Assembly: GCA_012934845.2 (NCBI GenBank)
Contig: WNNJ02001912.1
Coordinates: 1-64,000, forward strand
DNA: 64,000 nucleotides
Direction of reading: 5' to 3'
DNA from: Pomphorhynchus laevis
Lineage: Eukaryota > Acanthocephala > Palaeacanthocephala > Echinorhynchida > Pomphorhynchidae
Shown one piece after another: positions 1-10,300 of this stretch (position 1 is the first letter of the stretch; each line of letters opens with the position of its first letter). A program made the translations under genes and the position numbers. Under the pieces are notes generated by a model. It made no database searches, was not told the origin of the DNA, and saw only the letters and a list, made by a program, of their open reading frames with translations.

Positions 1-9
1 ATGTCGCCT

Positions 10-423
10 CGATGATGATGTATCTGCTTTCAGGTCTATCCTAGAAACCATTCTTCCTGATAATAATCCATCCCTCTTCAATAATATCGCTCCTGTATAT
101 TTGATCCGTTTAAACAAATCCACTAAATCAAATCATCTCAGTCCTCCACTCTAAAAATCGTTTTCTGACATAGTTCACATGCACCCTTGGTACTTTCCCA
201 ACGTTTTAAACTTCTTACCACTTCGTCTACTTGTCCTATCTTTCCTGACCGCTCCCCTTCTGATATTGCCCAGCTCAATTTAGCTCGCATTGAGAAACAT
301 CGACGTGAAACAAACGGCGAGTCATCCTTATCTATACGTCAAATCAATGGAAATTTTCACGTTGTACACACAAGGCCAAAAATTCGATGGCGTCCCATCT
401 CTCCCCCTTGTCTTCTTCGCTAG
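10..423 (+). pseudogene. L2 LINE ORF1, C-terminal part, frameshifted
   Basis: Tail of ORF1 of the L2 copy. An open frame beginning LDDDVSAFRSILETILP runs from about 10 to a stop near 150. A second frame (187-423) carries the end, with SIRQINGNFHVVH and a closing KIRWRPISP. The CR1 ORF1 at 1885 has the same layout (DDDIMHLRAVFSKIF, then NFRVVKWRPTVRWHP), which identifies this as the nucleic-acid-binding ORF1 protein of a LINE. At least one frameshift lies between about 150 and 190. The end overlaps the start of ORF2 at 387, as in the CR1 element. Confidence 0.6.
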
Positions 424-1662
424 TCGATCTCGCTCCTAAGCATACTTTTCGTCTTAGTCTATTCAAAACTCGATCCATTCTTCATAAAGCTGATATGCTT
501 CTCGATATATTCGATCAATTATCTATCGATATTCTCTGCATTACCGAATCCTGGCAATCTGACTCCGATAATCTTGCTATTCGTCGTCTATGTCGCTCTG
601 GTTGTTCTCTAATTGAATCAGCTCGTCCAATTGTCTCTTCCACATCTACTGCTTCTAACCATGGCAGTATTGTTGCCATTGCTGGTCACCCAATGTCTTT
701 ACGTAAAATTAACGTTAACATCCGTTACACCTCGTTCGAATTACTCATATGCAGATTATCAACTCCTTTCCCTCTGGAACTTGTGATTGTATACCGTCCA
801 GGTTCAGTTGCCCCCTCACGTATCTTCTTTAACGACCTTGCAGATCTTATGTCTCACTGTTCATTGTCTTATACTCCTTCTTTTGTTCTCGGTGACTTTA
901 ACATTCGTCTTGATCGCCCGGCTGACTCTGACTCTATCACTTTAACTAATCTTTTTTCTGATTTTAACTATAAATTACTTTCAACAAGCCCAACTCATAT
1001 TCTCGGCGGTGCTCTCGACATCATTGCTGTCCCTATTTGCTTCAATGACTATACTTCCTTGTCAATTACTAAACCGGTTTGTCCGATCATTTCCTTGTCA
1101 CTCTTACTCTTACTCGTCCCCATCCTCCTTCTCCGCCTCCACCAATATCCACACCAAGTCGACCCTGGAAACTTCTCGATATCCCTATTCTCTGCACAGC
1201 CTTACTCAATTCTTCACTCTTTTCATTTCCTCTTAACTATCTCTCTCCCGATTATCTCTGCATTCTGTTTGATTCTGAACTTATGTCTATCATCAATAAA
1301 CTACTGCCTAGTCGACTCCGACGCTCTCAGCGCTTGCGCCATGCTCCCTGGTTCGATTCTGACTGTAGTCTTTCTAAGCGTCGACTCCGTCACTCTTTTC
1401 GTGTGTATAATCGCTTTCTTAAACGTTCTCCCAACTCACTCCCTCCAAATCTCCGTGATTCCTACTTTTCTCTACGCCGTTCACATCTTATTCTTATACG
1501 TACTAAACGTACTAAACGTACTATCTTTTGGCGAAATCAACTCGAGTCATCTTCCAACTCTAAATCTTATTGGAAAATCTTAAACTCAATTCTTTCACGA
1601 TCATCTACTTCTTGTAATACAAATCCTGATGAATTTTCTTCTTATCGGCAAACTAAGCTATC
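387..1662 (+). pseudogene. L2 LINE ORF2, endonuclease half, interrupted
   Basis: Start of ORF2 with an apurinic-type endonuclease domain, which nicks target DNA for target-primed reverse transcription. Visible motifs are LCITESW (about 537), VYRPGS, GDFNIRLDRP (about 892) and, after a one-base frameshift near 1080, SDHFLVTLTL. The part after the frameshift (RHAPWFDSDC, LRRSHL) is the linker to the reverse transcriptase. The frame ends at 1662, where the CR1-type LINE is inserted, and continues at 6386. The start at 387 overlaps the end of ORF1. Confidence 0.75.
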
Positions 1663-1884
1663 GATCTTGAAAATCCAAAGGCTGGAAGTGGAGTGATAAT
1701 ACTAAATAAAATCAGTAATTTGAATCAATAAATTCAAATCGACTATACACATCGACTATACAACTACTACTTACAAGCTACTACTTACAATACACAACTA
1801 CTTACAAGCAAGCCCAACGAACACACAAGCTTAAACACATAATTATTCGATTACAACGAGCGAAACGAGTTGACACAACAATCG
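1663..1884 (+). promoter_or_regulatory. 5' leader of CR1-type LINE
   Basis: Leader between the insertion edge and the ORF1 ATG at 1885. It contains short direct repeats: CATCGACTATACA is repeated, and units of the form CTACTTACAA occur about four times between 1750 and 1810. LINE promoters are internal and lie in this region. The promoter role is inferred from position only. Confidence 0.35.
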
Positions 1885-3381
1885 ATGGCAAGAACAAAGA
1901 AGACAGAAACGAAAAAATGCTTAGCAAGTCAGCAGATTAACGGTACTCGCAATCAGACTGTACCAAAATTAGCAAGCCCCTCCTCTGGGTATCAGCAACA
2001 CGAGGTCTCTTGCAGCAGATCTGGATGCGACATATGGACAGCTGTCAACGTTCCATCCTGTCTGACGAAATCGCTACTCTCTAGGGATTTTGTTTGTGGG
2101 TTCTGTGCCTCCGAATTGCTCTCCTTGTTGTTCAAGGGCCATTGTGACGAGCAAGTATCAATAAATGCTTTAAAGAGGAACGCAGATTCAAACAGTCACA
2201 ATGATGGGGAAGATCTTAGTATTAACGAACCAGAACGGAGTTCAGAAGCGTTCAGAAAGTCAAGCAGCTTGTCGTCAGGGATTGATGATGTTTCGGCCAC
2301 TCCAAAATTATCTGAGATAGGAACCAATAATGCTATTCATGTACTCAATCATTCTCTCACGCAGCAGTCGAAGTTAGAACTGAGCGATCGATCAATCATA
2401 CCCTTCAATAACAATTCAACTCAATGCTTCGTTAGGGATGCATTGCATGAGACTAATGTGATGGATTACTCCTTCAAACAACTTCCTGTCTTGGATTCTA
2501 TTGTTCATCCCCATATATTGGACTCGAGCAGCGTCGGTCTTGATGTAGATAACAAATGTTCCGCCCTCAAGCATGCAAATGTTGATTTGTCAACTCCTGT
2601 TAACACTTCCTCGGGCAGTGATTGTTCTCAAAACTGTCCTCTAGGTAGCGATTGTACTGAGCGTCCTTGTGCTTACCCGCAGCAACTGCATCACCGCTGC
2701 AGTTTATGTGTTGCTCCTCTAGTAGCCCCGTTTATTGAGAGCGTTAAGGATCTTGCAAAGGCTAGTCAGATTATAGTTAGGCCTATAGATAATCTACGAC
2801 AAATAGTTAGCCTTCCAAATAATAAACAACATGCAGTGATTCCTCCAAATCATCGTCGGCCATCGATTACCCCTGAGACTAATTCTTCATTAGTTCCGTC
2901 TGCTAGCCCTAAACAATTTAGCTCTAGACAATTTAACTCCAGAAGAGAGTTAAACGTTATCGTGAGCGGTGTTGAAGAATCTCTCAGTAACAATCCCCAA
3001 AGTAGACTGGATGACGATATTATGCATCTTCGCGCAGTGTTTTCTAAGATTTTTCTCCAGTGCGATGTGGATGTTGCGAAGTGTCTTAAAGTTCGAAGAG
3101 TTTTTCGTCTAGGCAAGAAACTTTCAGATAGACCTAGACTTCTAAAAGTTGTTCTAGACTCAAAAGATCATGTTGACTTCCTACTCAAGCATGCATTTAG
3201 ATTATCGCGCTCTGATTTTCATATACTCCGTGATTTATCTCCTGCAGATCGTTTGAGAAGACACGAGGCTTTCAACGAGCTGCATCGACGGCTGGAAAGT
3301 GGTGAGGGTAACTTATGTGTACGGAATTTTCGGGTGGTCAAGTGGCGTCCGACTGTCCGGTGGCATCCCTTACTCCTGTAG
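1885..3381 (+). CDS. CR1-type LINE ORF1 protein (zinc finger plus C-terminal nucleic-acid-binding part)
   Basis: An open 498-residue ORF1. A TTG lies in frame at 1870, but the first ATG is at 1885 (MARTKKTETKK). Cysteines at about 43, 48, 59, 71 and 74 form a PHD-like zinc-binding cluster (CSRSGCDIW, FVCGFCASEL), as in many CR1 ORF1 proteins. A long low-conservation middle follows. The C-terminal third (NVIVSGVEE, FRLGKKLSDRPRLLKVVL, LRRHEAFNELHRRL, then VKWRPTVRWHP) looks like the LINE RNA-binding chaperone part. Its last 67 bases overlap ORF2 in another frame, so ORF2 is probably translated by reinitiation. It is intact and is not a host gene. Confidence 0.8.
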   Translation: MARTKKTETKKCLASQQINGTRNQTVPKLASPSSGYQQHEVSCSRSGCDIWTAVNVPSCLTKSLLSRDFVCGFCASELLSLLFKGHCDEQVSINALKRNADSNSHNDGEDLSINEPERSSEAFRKSSSLSSGIDDVSATPKLSEIGTNNAIHVLNHSLTQQSKLELSDRSIIPFNNNSTQCFVRDALHETNVMDYSFKQLPVLDSIVHPHILDSSSVGLDVDNKCSALKHANVDLSTPVNTSSGSDCSQNCPLGSDCTERPCAYPQQLHHRCSLCVAPLVAPFIESVKDLAKASQIIVRPIDNLRQIVSLPNNKQHAVIPPNHRRPSITPETNSSLVPSASPKQFSSRQFNSRRELNVIVSGVEESLSNNPQSRLDDDIMHLRAVFSKIFLQCDVDVAKCLKVRRVFRLGKKLSDRPRLLKVVLDSKDHVDFLLKHAFRLSRSDFHILRDLSPADRLRRHEAFNELHRRLESGEGNLCVRNFRVVKWRPTVRWHPLLL

Positions 3382-6290
3382 AGTCAGACCTCTTTAGTAG
3401 TGATGGTTCGTGTGTAGGAAAACTAGTAGACTTCGATAGTGTCACCGAGCGTGTCAAATTTTCCCATTATACGAACATTTTTGTCGGTTATTCAAATGTT
3501 CGTAGTCTCCTGGCTCAGTTCTCGGAAATTAAATTCATAGTTGCTTCGAAACGTTTTGATGTATTTTGTATAACCGAAACATGGCTACATTCTGACATTT
3601 CGGATGACTGTGTTGCCATCCCTAACTATTTTGTAATACGTTCGGATCGCTCATGTGGTAAACGTGGAGGTGGGGTAGCCGCCTATGTGCGAAATAGTCT
3701 CCTGGTATCGAATATCTCGGCTTTTCGCGACGATATTGGTTATTCCTTTGAAGGTCTTGCTTTTACACTGGGAAATGGTCAACGATCCCGATTCTGCGTC
3801 CTTTACCGTTCTCCGTCCTATGAATTAAGATTAGACTCTCTTAAATCACATTTGCTGAGTTTATCTTCGTATCCTCTGATTTTGCTCCTGGGAGACTTCA
3901 ATATCCCCCAAATAGACTGGAAAAATAGTCATTCACGACCAATTCACGGAATTGGGAAAGTACTGAGTGACTTTCTGTTACTCGAGATGCTACTAGTTCA
4001 ACATATTAAAGAACCTACTTGTGTGACAGGGACGCCTTCTATACTCGATTTGGTCTTTACTAAGTGTTTGGGTGACGTTTCAGGTGTTCGTTATGACGCA
4101 CCAATTGGCAATAGCGATCACTGTGTACTCTCTATGCGGCTGTCGCTGTTCAACAGAGCCTCACAAAACTCTAATTTTAAAAAACGTTGTTGGGTAGGTG
4201 TTGATGCTAATCAACTAGCTGCAAGCTTCCCAAAAAATATCTGTGATAGTCTTCGTATCCACTTCGGTTTGGAGGTTCCTGTAGTCTTTGATCTGCTCCA
4301 TGATGAATTGATGCGAATTTCTGATATCTTTGCTCCGCTACGTGCCTGCAAGTTCAAGCATGGACATCCTCCTTGGTTCGACAGAGAGCTTCTTGATGCT
4401 ATAAGATCCCGCAACAAATTGTGGCGCGAATTTAGGCGTTCTTCTGCTTCAAAACGTGCCTACATCGACTCTCGGAACTTATGCAATCGGCTAAAATTTC
4501 AGAAACGCTATTCGTACGAAGATAGTATCGCCAGGGATGCATCTTTGAATCCTAGGAGGTTTTGGTCTTATGTAAGAAACAACAGAACACTTGTCGCCAC
4601 AATTAGCTCAATCCAAACGCCAACTGAAACTTTGACCGATCCGTCTCTAATCGCCCAACATTTAGCTGATGGCTTCTTGGTACAGGCTTTGACCTCTAAC
4701 AAACTGCATGACTTTAGTTGGAAGTATGTTCCGGTTGCTCATCGGTGTTGTGTTCGTCCACTCAGAGTGGATGAGGTGTTGAACGAGGTTATGAAGCTCG
4801 ATTCGTTTACATCTCCGGAACCAGACAATATCGCCCCCTTCCTCGTCAAATCCCTAGCGAACGAACTGAGCAATGATTTAACTATGTTTTTCAGATACAG
4901 CTTAGACACATCTTGGATTCCTGACAGTTGAAAGTGTGCAATTGTGGTGCCTATTCCCAAAAAGCATCCTGCTAGCTTTTGCGCGGACTTTCGGCCCATT
5001 AGCTTAACTAGCGTATTCTGCAAACTTTTAGAAAGAATCATTGCTAGTAGAATCAGGGATCATTTGGATCGTAATCACATATTGGTTGAATCCCAACATG
5101 GTTTCAGGATCGGACGTTCATGCCTTACTAACCTACTAACTGCGCGTGAAAAATGGGCTGATGCTCTGGGGACTGGGTTTCAGGTTCATACAGTATTCCT
5201 TGATTTTTCGAAAGCTTTTGATAGGGTACCACACGACGGCATAGTGTCTTTACTGTATCACTATGGACTTCATTCATATATTTGTGAGTGGGTCAGGGAA
5301 TTTCTATCGAATAGGTCTTTCCGAGTTTGTGTTGGGGGCGTGTTTTCTTATTCGGTAAATATTAATTCTGGCGTACCGCAGGGATCAGTCCTTGGCCCGC
5401 TGCTCTTTATAATATTCATTAATGATCTGCTACTCCGCTTATCATGCTCTCATCTAGCGTTTGCAGACGATCTAAAGATTTGGTCGATCATTAGAAGTCC
5501 TGCTGATCGAGTATCGTTACAAAATGATCTAAACTCCCTGATCAAGTGGTGCGATTCTACCGGACTACGGTTGAATGTTGATAAATGTGTCCTCATGCAA
5601 CTAGGTCGCCCTATTGAAACTCTAAGGTACTTTATTGGATATATGGTCTTAAAGGAAGTGTCTCATCATAAGGATTTAGGGATTATTGTCCATAGATCCT
5701 TGAAAACAAAGTTGAACACCGACTTCTTTCTAGGTAAAGCTACTAGGGCGTTATATTGTATTAAAAATGCATTCCTCAGGTTAAGCTGTCACATGTTCAA
5801 GAGGTTATTCATCTCCATCGTCAGGCCACACTTGGAGTACTGCATTCAGGCTTGTTTCCCTGTCACTAAGCAAGAACTATTAGACCTGGAGTCTATTCTT
5901 AGGCGCGGATCGAGGCTCTGTATTGGCTTAAGTGGTATTGACTATTATGTACGTCTTAGTCGTATTGGGATGTTGTCGGTACGTGAGAGGTTCATATCCT
6001 TGGAAATGCTATGTATATGGCATATGTCGAATGATGTGGTAGGTTATCCCACCGATGTAATCACTAGGCGGGTAGATCAGTTGCAGGGACATAGCAGAGT
6101 CTTGTATAAATTTAGATTTGGCAGATTACCAAAAGTGTATAGACTCTCAAGAAGATGAATTAACATGTGGAATTCGTTGCCTGAGGAAGTCGTCGCAGCC
6201 CCCAGTTTGAGAACGTTTAAATCACGATGCTACAAATGGATACATGAACAATGCCGACATTCAACACTACCACTGGAATACCCTAATTAG
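3315..6290 (+). pseudogene. CR1-type LINE ORF2: endonuclease plus reverse transcriptase, two nonsense codons
   Basis: One frame of 992 codons from ATG 3315 to TAG 6290. Endonuclease motifs are ITETW (residues 86-90), GDFNIP (about 193) and SDH (about 267). Reverse-transcriptase motifs are FRPISL, FLDFSKAFDRVPH, SGVPQGSVLGPLLF and FADD (716-719, the catalytic pair). The C-terminal domain ends in MWNSLPEEVV. Two in-frame TGA codons interrupt it, at 4929-4931 (conserved Trp position, TGG to TGA) and 6156-6158 (Arg in the sister copy at 22.9 kb, CGA to TGA). Both fit single transitions, so the copy is young but dead. The LDFSKAFD/FINDL pattern is typical of the CR1 clade. Confidence 0.85.
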
Positions 6291-6385
6291 CTACGTTGAC
6301 TGACCATTTGCTTTTGTTTTATTTTTTTGGACTCTGCCTGAATAGCCTTTTGGCTTTGGTATGTATTGGAATAATAATAATAATA

Positions 6386-8013
6386 ATTTACTTTCCCTAC
6401 TACCCGTAGCCCCCTTGTACCCACTCTTCTCTTTAAATACTTCCCTCCCAGAACTATTCCACCTTCTTCCCGTTTCGTCTGATGAAGTTTCTTCGGTTCT
6501 GCTGTCATTACCTAATAAAACCTCTCCTTCTGACCCAATTCCCACTCACTTGCTTAAAAACATATGCTCCTCTATCGCACCCTTCCTAACCATATTGTTC
6601 AACTCGTCCATCCGTAGCCGTACATTTCCTTCCATCTGGAAATGCGCCACTGTTCGTCCTCTCATCAAAAAGCAATCTCTCGACTCCTCACTACCATCTT
6701 CGTACCGTCCAATCTCACTTCTCCCAACCCTCTCTAAACTCCTTGAGCGTCTCGTTCTCAAGCAAGTTAATACATATCTCTTTTCCTCTAACTTGTTTCC
6801 TCCCTTCCAAGCCGCTTTTCGCTCTAATCACTCTACTGAAATTGCCTGTCTTAAAGTTTATAATGACTTACTCATCTCGCGCGATCATAAATTATGTAGT
6901 GTCATAGTTTCTCTTGATCTATCGTCTGCTTTTGACATCGTCGATCACTCGATTCTTCTACATCGCCTTCGTCATGATTATGGCTTCTCTTTACCCACTG
7001 TATCATGGTTTTCTTCATATCTATCAAACCGTACATTTCGCGTCTATTCTAACTCTTCTCTCTCCCATCCTTCATCCATCCCGACCGGTGTTCCACAAGG
7101 CTCCGTATTAGGCCCTATGCTTTTCTCTCTTCTCGGTGACTTGTCTTCGATTTCTCATAAATTTAACTTCCATGTTATGCAATATGCTGATGACATTCTC
7201 ATCTATGCTCACGCACCTGCTTATCGTATTCATGATCTTAGTGTTTCTGTTTCCAGCTGTCTTGTCTCAATTTCCAATCATCTTTCTTCCCTTCGCCTTT
7301 CTCTGAATCCTGATAAATCTAAAATTATGTGGATCCTACCTCGAAGCTTCGGCGTAGAACCTCCTTCCGTATCATTAAATTCTACAATTCTTCCTATCGT
7401 TGATAATCTCGTTTTCCTAGGCTTTCATTTCGACAACCGACTTTCACTTAAACCTTTCGTTAGTGATAAAGTACGCTCATCTACCTTGATACTCCGCAAT
7501 CTCCGTCAAGTTCGTAGATTGATCGATTTCCCTTCTTGTATGACTCTCATATCTTCTCTTCTTTTCTCAAGACTTGATTACTGTCTTAGTCTATTTTCCA
7601 ACTCACCTAAATCCACTCTTCTTCCTTTACAACGCATCATCAACGCTGCCGTCCGAGTTCTCCTCCGTCTTCGTCGTTTTGATCATACATCCCACTATCT
7701 TGTTTCTCTTGATTGGCCTACCATTTATTGTCGTGTTCAAATTCGTCTTCTTATCATTGCTTTTCGCCTTATAACTTCTCATACCCCTTCATTTCTCAAC
7801 CTTCCTTTTCTCGACAATTCTCGTACTGTGTATTGTGCTCTGCGTTCCCGTAATTCCCTTCTTTTACATGTCCCAATCTACTCTACCTCTTTTGGCTTCC
7901 GCTCCTTCGTTGTGGCTGCTCCTCTCTTGTGGAATCAACTGCCTATTCATATCCGCCAATCAACATCTATGCCGTACTTCAAACGCCAAATCCAATTCCA
8001 TTTCAACAATTAA
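6386..8013 (+). CDS. L2 LINE ORF2, reverse-transcriptase half (continuation of copy 1)
   Basis: Second half of the L2 ORF2 begun at 387, open to the stop at 8011-8013. It holds the linker (LFHLLPVSSDEVSSVLL), RT motifs SYRPISLLPTLSKLLERL, LDLSSAFDIVDHSIL, GVPQGSVLGPMLF and QYADDILIY, the thumb (LNPDKSKIMW, FLGFHFDNRLSLKPF) and a C-terminal domain ending FKRQIQFHFNN. The open frame begins at 6361 inside the CR1 tail, but that start is artificial. It is only part of a gene, because the endonuclease half lies 4.7 kb upstream beyond the insertion. Confidence 0.8.
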
Positions 8014-8110
8014 CTAATTGTCTGTGACTTTTGATGTCCTTTTTTTGTTTGTTAGTGGTCATGTAAGCGTGCATTTTGCACGCATTTGCCACTTTTAATA
8101 AATTATTGTA
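8014..8110 (+). mobile_element. L2 3' UTR with conserved hairpin
   Basis: 3' UTR of L2 copy 1. It contains the hairpin GCGTGC (8067-8072), loop ATTTT, GCACGC (8078-8083), followed by ATTTGCCAC and an AATAAAT signal. The same block (TGGTCATGTAAGCGTGC, loop, GCACGCATTTGCCAC) closes the copies at about 8606, 28741, 30830 (-) and 35280 (-). It is probably the structure recognised by the element's own RT; that role is inferred from LINE biology. Confidence 0.7.
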
Positions 8111-8344
8111 TTATTATTAATAAGAAATAATTATATCGCAGTTCAATATTCTTGAATTCCAGATGTGATTCAATCAACATCAGTATTAGTCAGTGGAAAA
8201 CTGGTTCAATTATTATAATCTTATTAAAGTTAGATATAACTTCGATCAGCTTAATGTTCAATTATAAATTCAATCAAATAATTTCAAATGGTACAAGATT
8301 TTAGATGAACATTAAATAAACTTTATAAACGTTAAATAATTATA
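8111..8344. other. AT-rich spacer
   Basis: No gene, repeat family or structured element recognised. The sequence is AT-rich with short TAAT runs. Confidence 0.4.
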
Positions 8345-8670
8345 TTAAAGCATTGCCCACCATCAACATCTGTATACAACTTCGCCTTCTCGTAACTTAC
8401 CGTCTCATCGCTGTAATTCCATCTTACTCTACGTTCCCAATTACTCTAGAAACTACGGTCTCCGATCCTTCCTCCTCACCGCCCCACTCCCTGGAATCAG
8501 CTCGCACCCGACGTCAGCCCCCTCCCTCCTTTATTGCATTCAAATGCCATCTCCGTACCCACATCCTCGACACATGATTTAGATTTTATTTTTTCTTTTG
8601 GTGATCATGTAAGCGTCCGCCGGCACGTATTTGTCACGTAAAATGAATCTTTTTTAAATAAAAAACATAT
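8345..8670 (+). mobile_element. L2-type LINE, copy 2, 3' end only
   Basis: 5'-truncated L2 fragment carrying the last part of ORF2 and the 3' UTR. Frames around 8353-8577 match the C-terminus of the 26-kb copy (TTVSDPSS, then FIAFKCHLRTHILDT). It closes with ATCATGTAAGCGTCCGCCGG and GGCACGTATTTGTCACG, a worn form of the 3' hairpin block. It belongs to the same subfamily as the copies at 14.5 and 26.2 kb. Confidence 0.7.
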
Positions 8671-8699
8671 AGTGGCAGCTTTCTGTCAAAACTTTCATT

Positions 8700-8921
8700 T
8701 CCACTCGCTTGCGGCGAAATTAGTCTTGAATTCAATAAAAACTTGAATTAATGAAGAGTGGTCCCGCTTCATCATCGGGTGCCCCTACGTCTTTCGACAA
8801 CGCGATCTTGTGGCTTTGACGTGTGCTTACAGAGAAGTCAATAGAGAGTGCATGCTCGAGGTTTGAACCCCGTACATAGAGTTTGCAATGCACACGCCTC
8901 CACCATTCTGCCACGCGGGGC
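8700..8921 (-). mobile_element. tRNA-derived SINE-like unit
   Basis: Read on the minus strand, 8921 to 8857 looks like a tRNA: GCCCCGC start, A-box-like GTGGCAGAATGGTGG (8914-8900) and B-box-like GGGGTTCAAACCTCG (8871-8857). The acceptor stem does not close as in a working tRNA, so this is a polymerase III promoter head of a SINE, or a tRNA pseudogene. The following body (8856 to 8700) contains GTCGAAAGACGTA and GATGATGAAGC, which resembles the GAAAC...CTGATGA body of the tRNA-headed units at 59 kb. Confidence 0.45.
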
Positions 8922-8997
8922 TTGAATTAATACATTGTAGAAATTAATACATTGAATTAATACATTGTAAAAACTTGAATTAATACATTGTAGAGTA
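8920..8997. repeat. Short tandem repeat, unit like GAATTAATACATTGTA
   Basis: Four imperfect copies of a 16-20-bp unit (TTGAATTAATACATTGTA) in a row beside the tRNA-like head. Such direct repeats are common at SINE edges, but this could also be an independent minisatellite. Confidence 0.6.
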
Positions 8998-9440
8998 GTA
9001 AAAACCACCGAGAATACAATCACAAAAACAATTTATGTTTAGGTGAAACATTCTTTAGATTAATTGTGTTAATATATCCAGATCACATACCTACAAGGTT
9101 GGAATAATTGTGAATGTCTATATATTAGGTACAAATAGTACTTCACTTAGCAAACCGTGTATGCTGTGGCACTCTTAAATGTTTAGTATCTACCGCAGTT
9201 TTACCCTCAATGCCCTGATTTTATATATAAATAAAATTTATATTAGCAAACGGCCTTATTTTAATAACGTCATGCTCAATACAACTACTGGTAACGTCAT
9301 GTTAAATATTCGTTTAATTGTAAACAAATGAAAACTTGGACATCGCACCATAATGAGATTATGAGTAAAGGCTAAACACATAAATTTTAAGGTGAAATAA
9401 ATTTATTTTAATTTAATCATCTGCAAAGTTACAATATAAA
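8998..9440. other. AT-rich spacer
   Basis: No coding region or known repeat recognised. ACGTCATG occurs twice about 25 bases apart (near 9268 and 9294). Confidence 0.35.
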
Positions 9441-9491
9441 TTAGTACTGCTTGGTAAAATTAGACATAGTTGCGTGCAAGTCTCTGATTAG

Positions 9492-9731
9492 ATTGTTGTA
9501 TCGATCACTCATTATAGACTTGCGAAATACAGTTTGAATCGTTTTTATTGGAGCTTTCGACCAAACGGTCCTTGTCAACAGATTAAAAAAATCAAACAGA
9601 ATTATTTTTGTTACAAAATTAATTTTACAGATTTTTTTAATCTGTTGACAAGGACCGTTTGGTCGAAAGCTCCAATAAAAACGATTCAAACTGTATTTCG
9701 CAAGTCTATAATGAGTGATCGATACAACAAT
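9492..9731. repeat. Perfect 102-bp inverted repeat, probable PLE terminal repeat pair
   Basis: Arms 9492-9593 and 9630-9731 are exact reverse complements (102 of 102 by eye) around a 36-base spacer. Each arm holds CTGTTGACAAGGACC and GGTCGAAAGCTCCAATAAA, where GACC and GGTC can pair around GTTT. This is close to the hammerhead-bearing terminal motif known for Penelope-like elements (CTGANGA, stem II, GAAA), although the core base A6 is T here. Open frames across this region on both strands simply mirror the palindrome. Perfect arms suggest a recent event or gene conversion. Confidence 0.65.
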
Positions 9732-9950
9732 ATAAATTAGTAAAACAAACAACAAATAAAATAACAATATTGGATCATTAAAAGACATGAAGGGTTCAAA
9801 CGAATCCTTCATCCTTTTTTATCGACAACGCCTCCATTATTTCTAATTGTTTCTGACACTTACTACGCATTAACACCATCGTGTTATTAGTAAGATAATA
9901 TTTACACGGTACTATATTTGTGTTATGTTTTTATATTAGGTGGAATTTGA

Positions 9951-10300
9951 TTGCTCCTTTGTACACATGTTGTTGAATACGGTTCTCAATCGTCTGTGTT
10001 GTATAACCTATATATGTTACCCGTGATACATCCGCTCTCGCTGAAATTGAATTATTCGCGAACTACTAACTACTGTAGAGGTGATATAGAAGGCGAAATA
10101 TCTGGGCGGAATACAGAACTTAAACCAGTGATATACGCCCGATACGTTGATGGTATCTTTATTACAACAAAAGACACAATACTGCTCTCGAAAAAATTTA
10201 AACGAATTCACTAAAAAGTGCACTACAATTCACTATTGAAAAAGAACAAAATGGCCACCTCGCTTTTCAGAATGTGGATATATTAAAAACATAAACAAGT
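9951..10300 (+). mobile_element. Penelope-like element reverse-transcriptase fragment
   Basis: A broken RT fragment. Around 10120-10200 the frame reads YARYVDGIFITTKD, close to the YxDD box of Penelope-like RTs (usual form RYVDDIF). In an adjoining frame LQFTIEKEQNGHLAFQNVDI (about 10214-10275) matches the FTxExExNGxLxFLDV block that follows in that family. It lies 220 bases from the inverted repeat at 9492-9731, which may be its terminal repeat. The piece is small and broken and makes no product. Confidence 0.5.

Larger units (their letters stand above)
1..1662 (+). mobile_element. L2-type LINE, copy 1, 5' half
   Basis: First half of an L2-type non-LTR retrotransposon. It holds the end of ORF1 and the endonuclease half of ORF2, and it continues at 6386 after a 4.7-kb CR1-type insertion. 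The protein pattern (GDFNIRLDRP, then RT motifs LDLSSAFD, GVPQGSVLGP and YADD in the second half) matches the CR1/L2 group of LINEs. The element enters from beyond the left edge, so its 5' end is not seen. Related copies in the window lie at 8345, 10984, 14490, 26196, 30826 (-) and 35250 (-). Confidence 0.85.
1663..6385 (+). mobile_element. CR1-type LINE, nearly full length, nested in L2
   Basis: A 4.7-kb CR1-type LINE with a 5' leader, ORF1 (1885-3381), overlapping ORF2 (3315-6290), a short 3' UTR and an (AAT)n tail at about 6370-6388. Both edges are set by the interrupted L2 host. L2 sequence stops after AAGCTATC at 1662 and resumes with TTACTTTCCC near 6386. An uninterrupted relative at about 32060-32100 (minus strand) reads AAGCTATCTAATTTACTTT across the site. 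No long target-site duplication is visible. This is the youngest-looking LINE in the window, with only two nonsense codons seen in ORF2. Confidence 0.85.

Noticed and set aside
1885-3381. Possible host PHD-finger gene
   Set aside because: The zinc cluster, the C-terminal WRPxVRW ending, the overlap with a reverse-transcriptase ORF and the nested-element edges show that it is a LINE ORF1.
8857-8921. Functional tRNA gene
   Set aside because: A and B boxes are good, but the acceptor and anticodon stems do not close properly; a SINE head or pseudogene fits better.
9441-9812. Open frames on both strands (123 and 68 codons) over the palindrome
   Set aside because: They are mirror images produced by the perfect inverted repeat and resemble no protein family.
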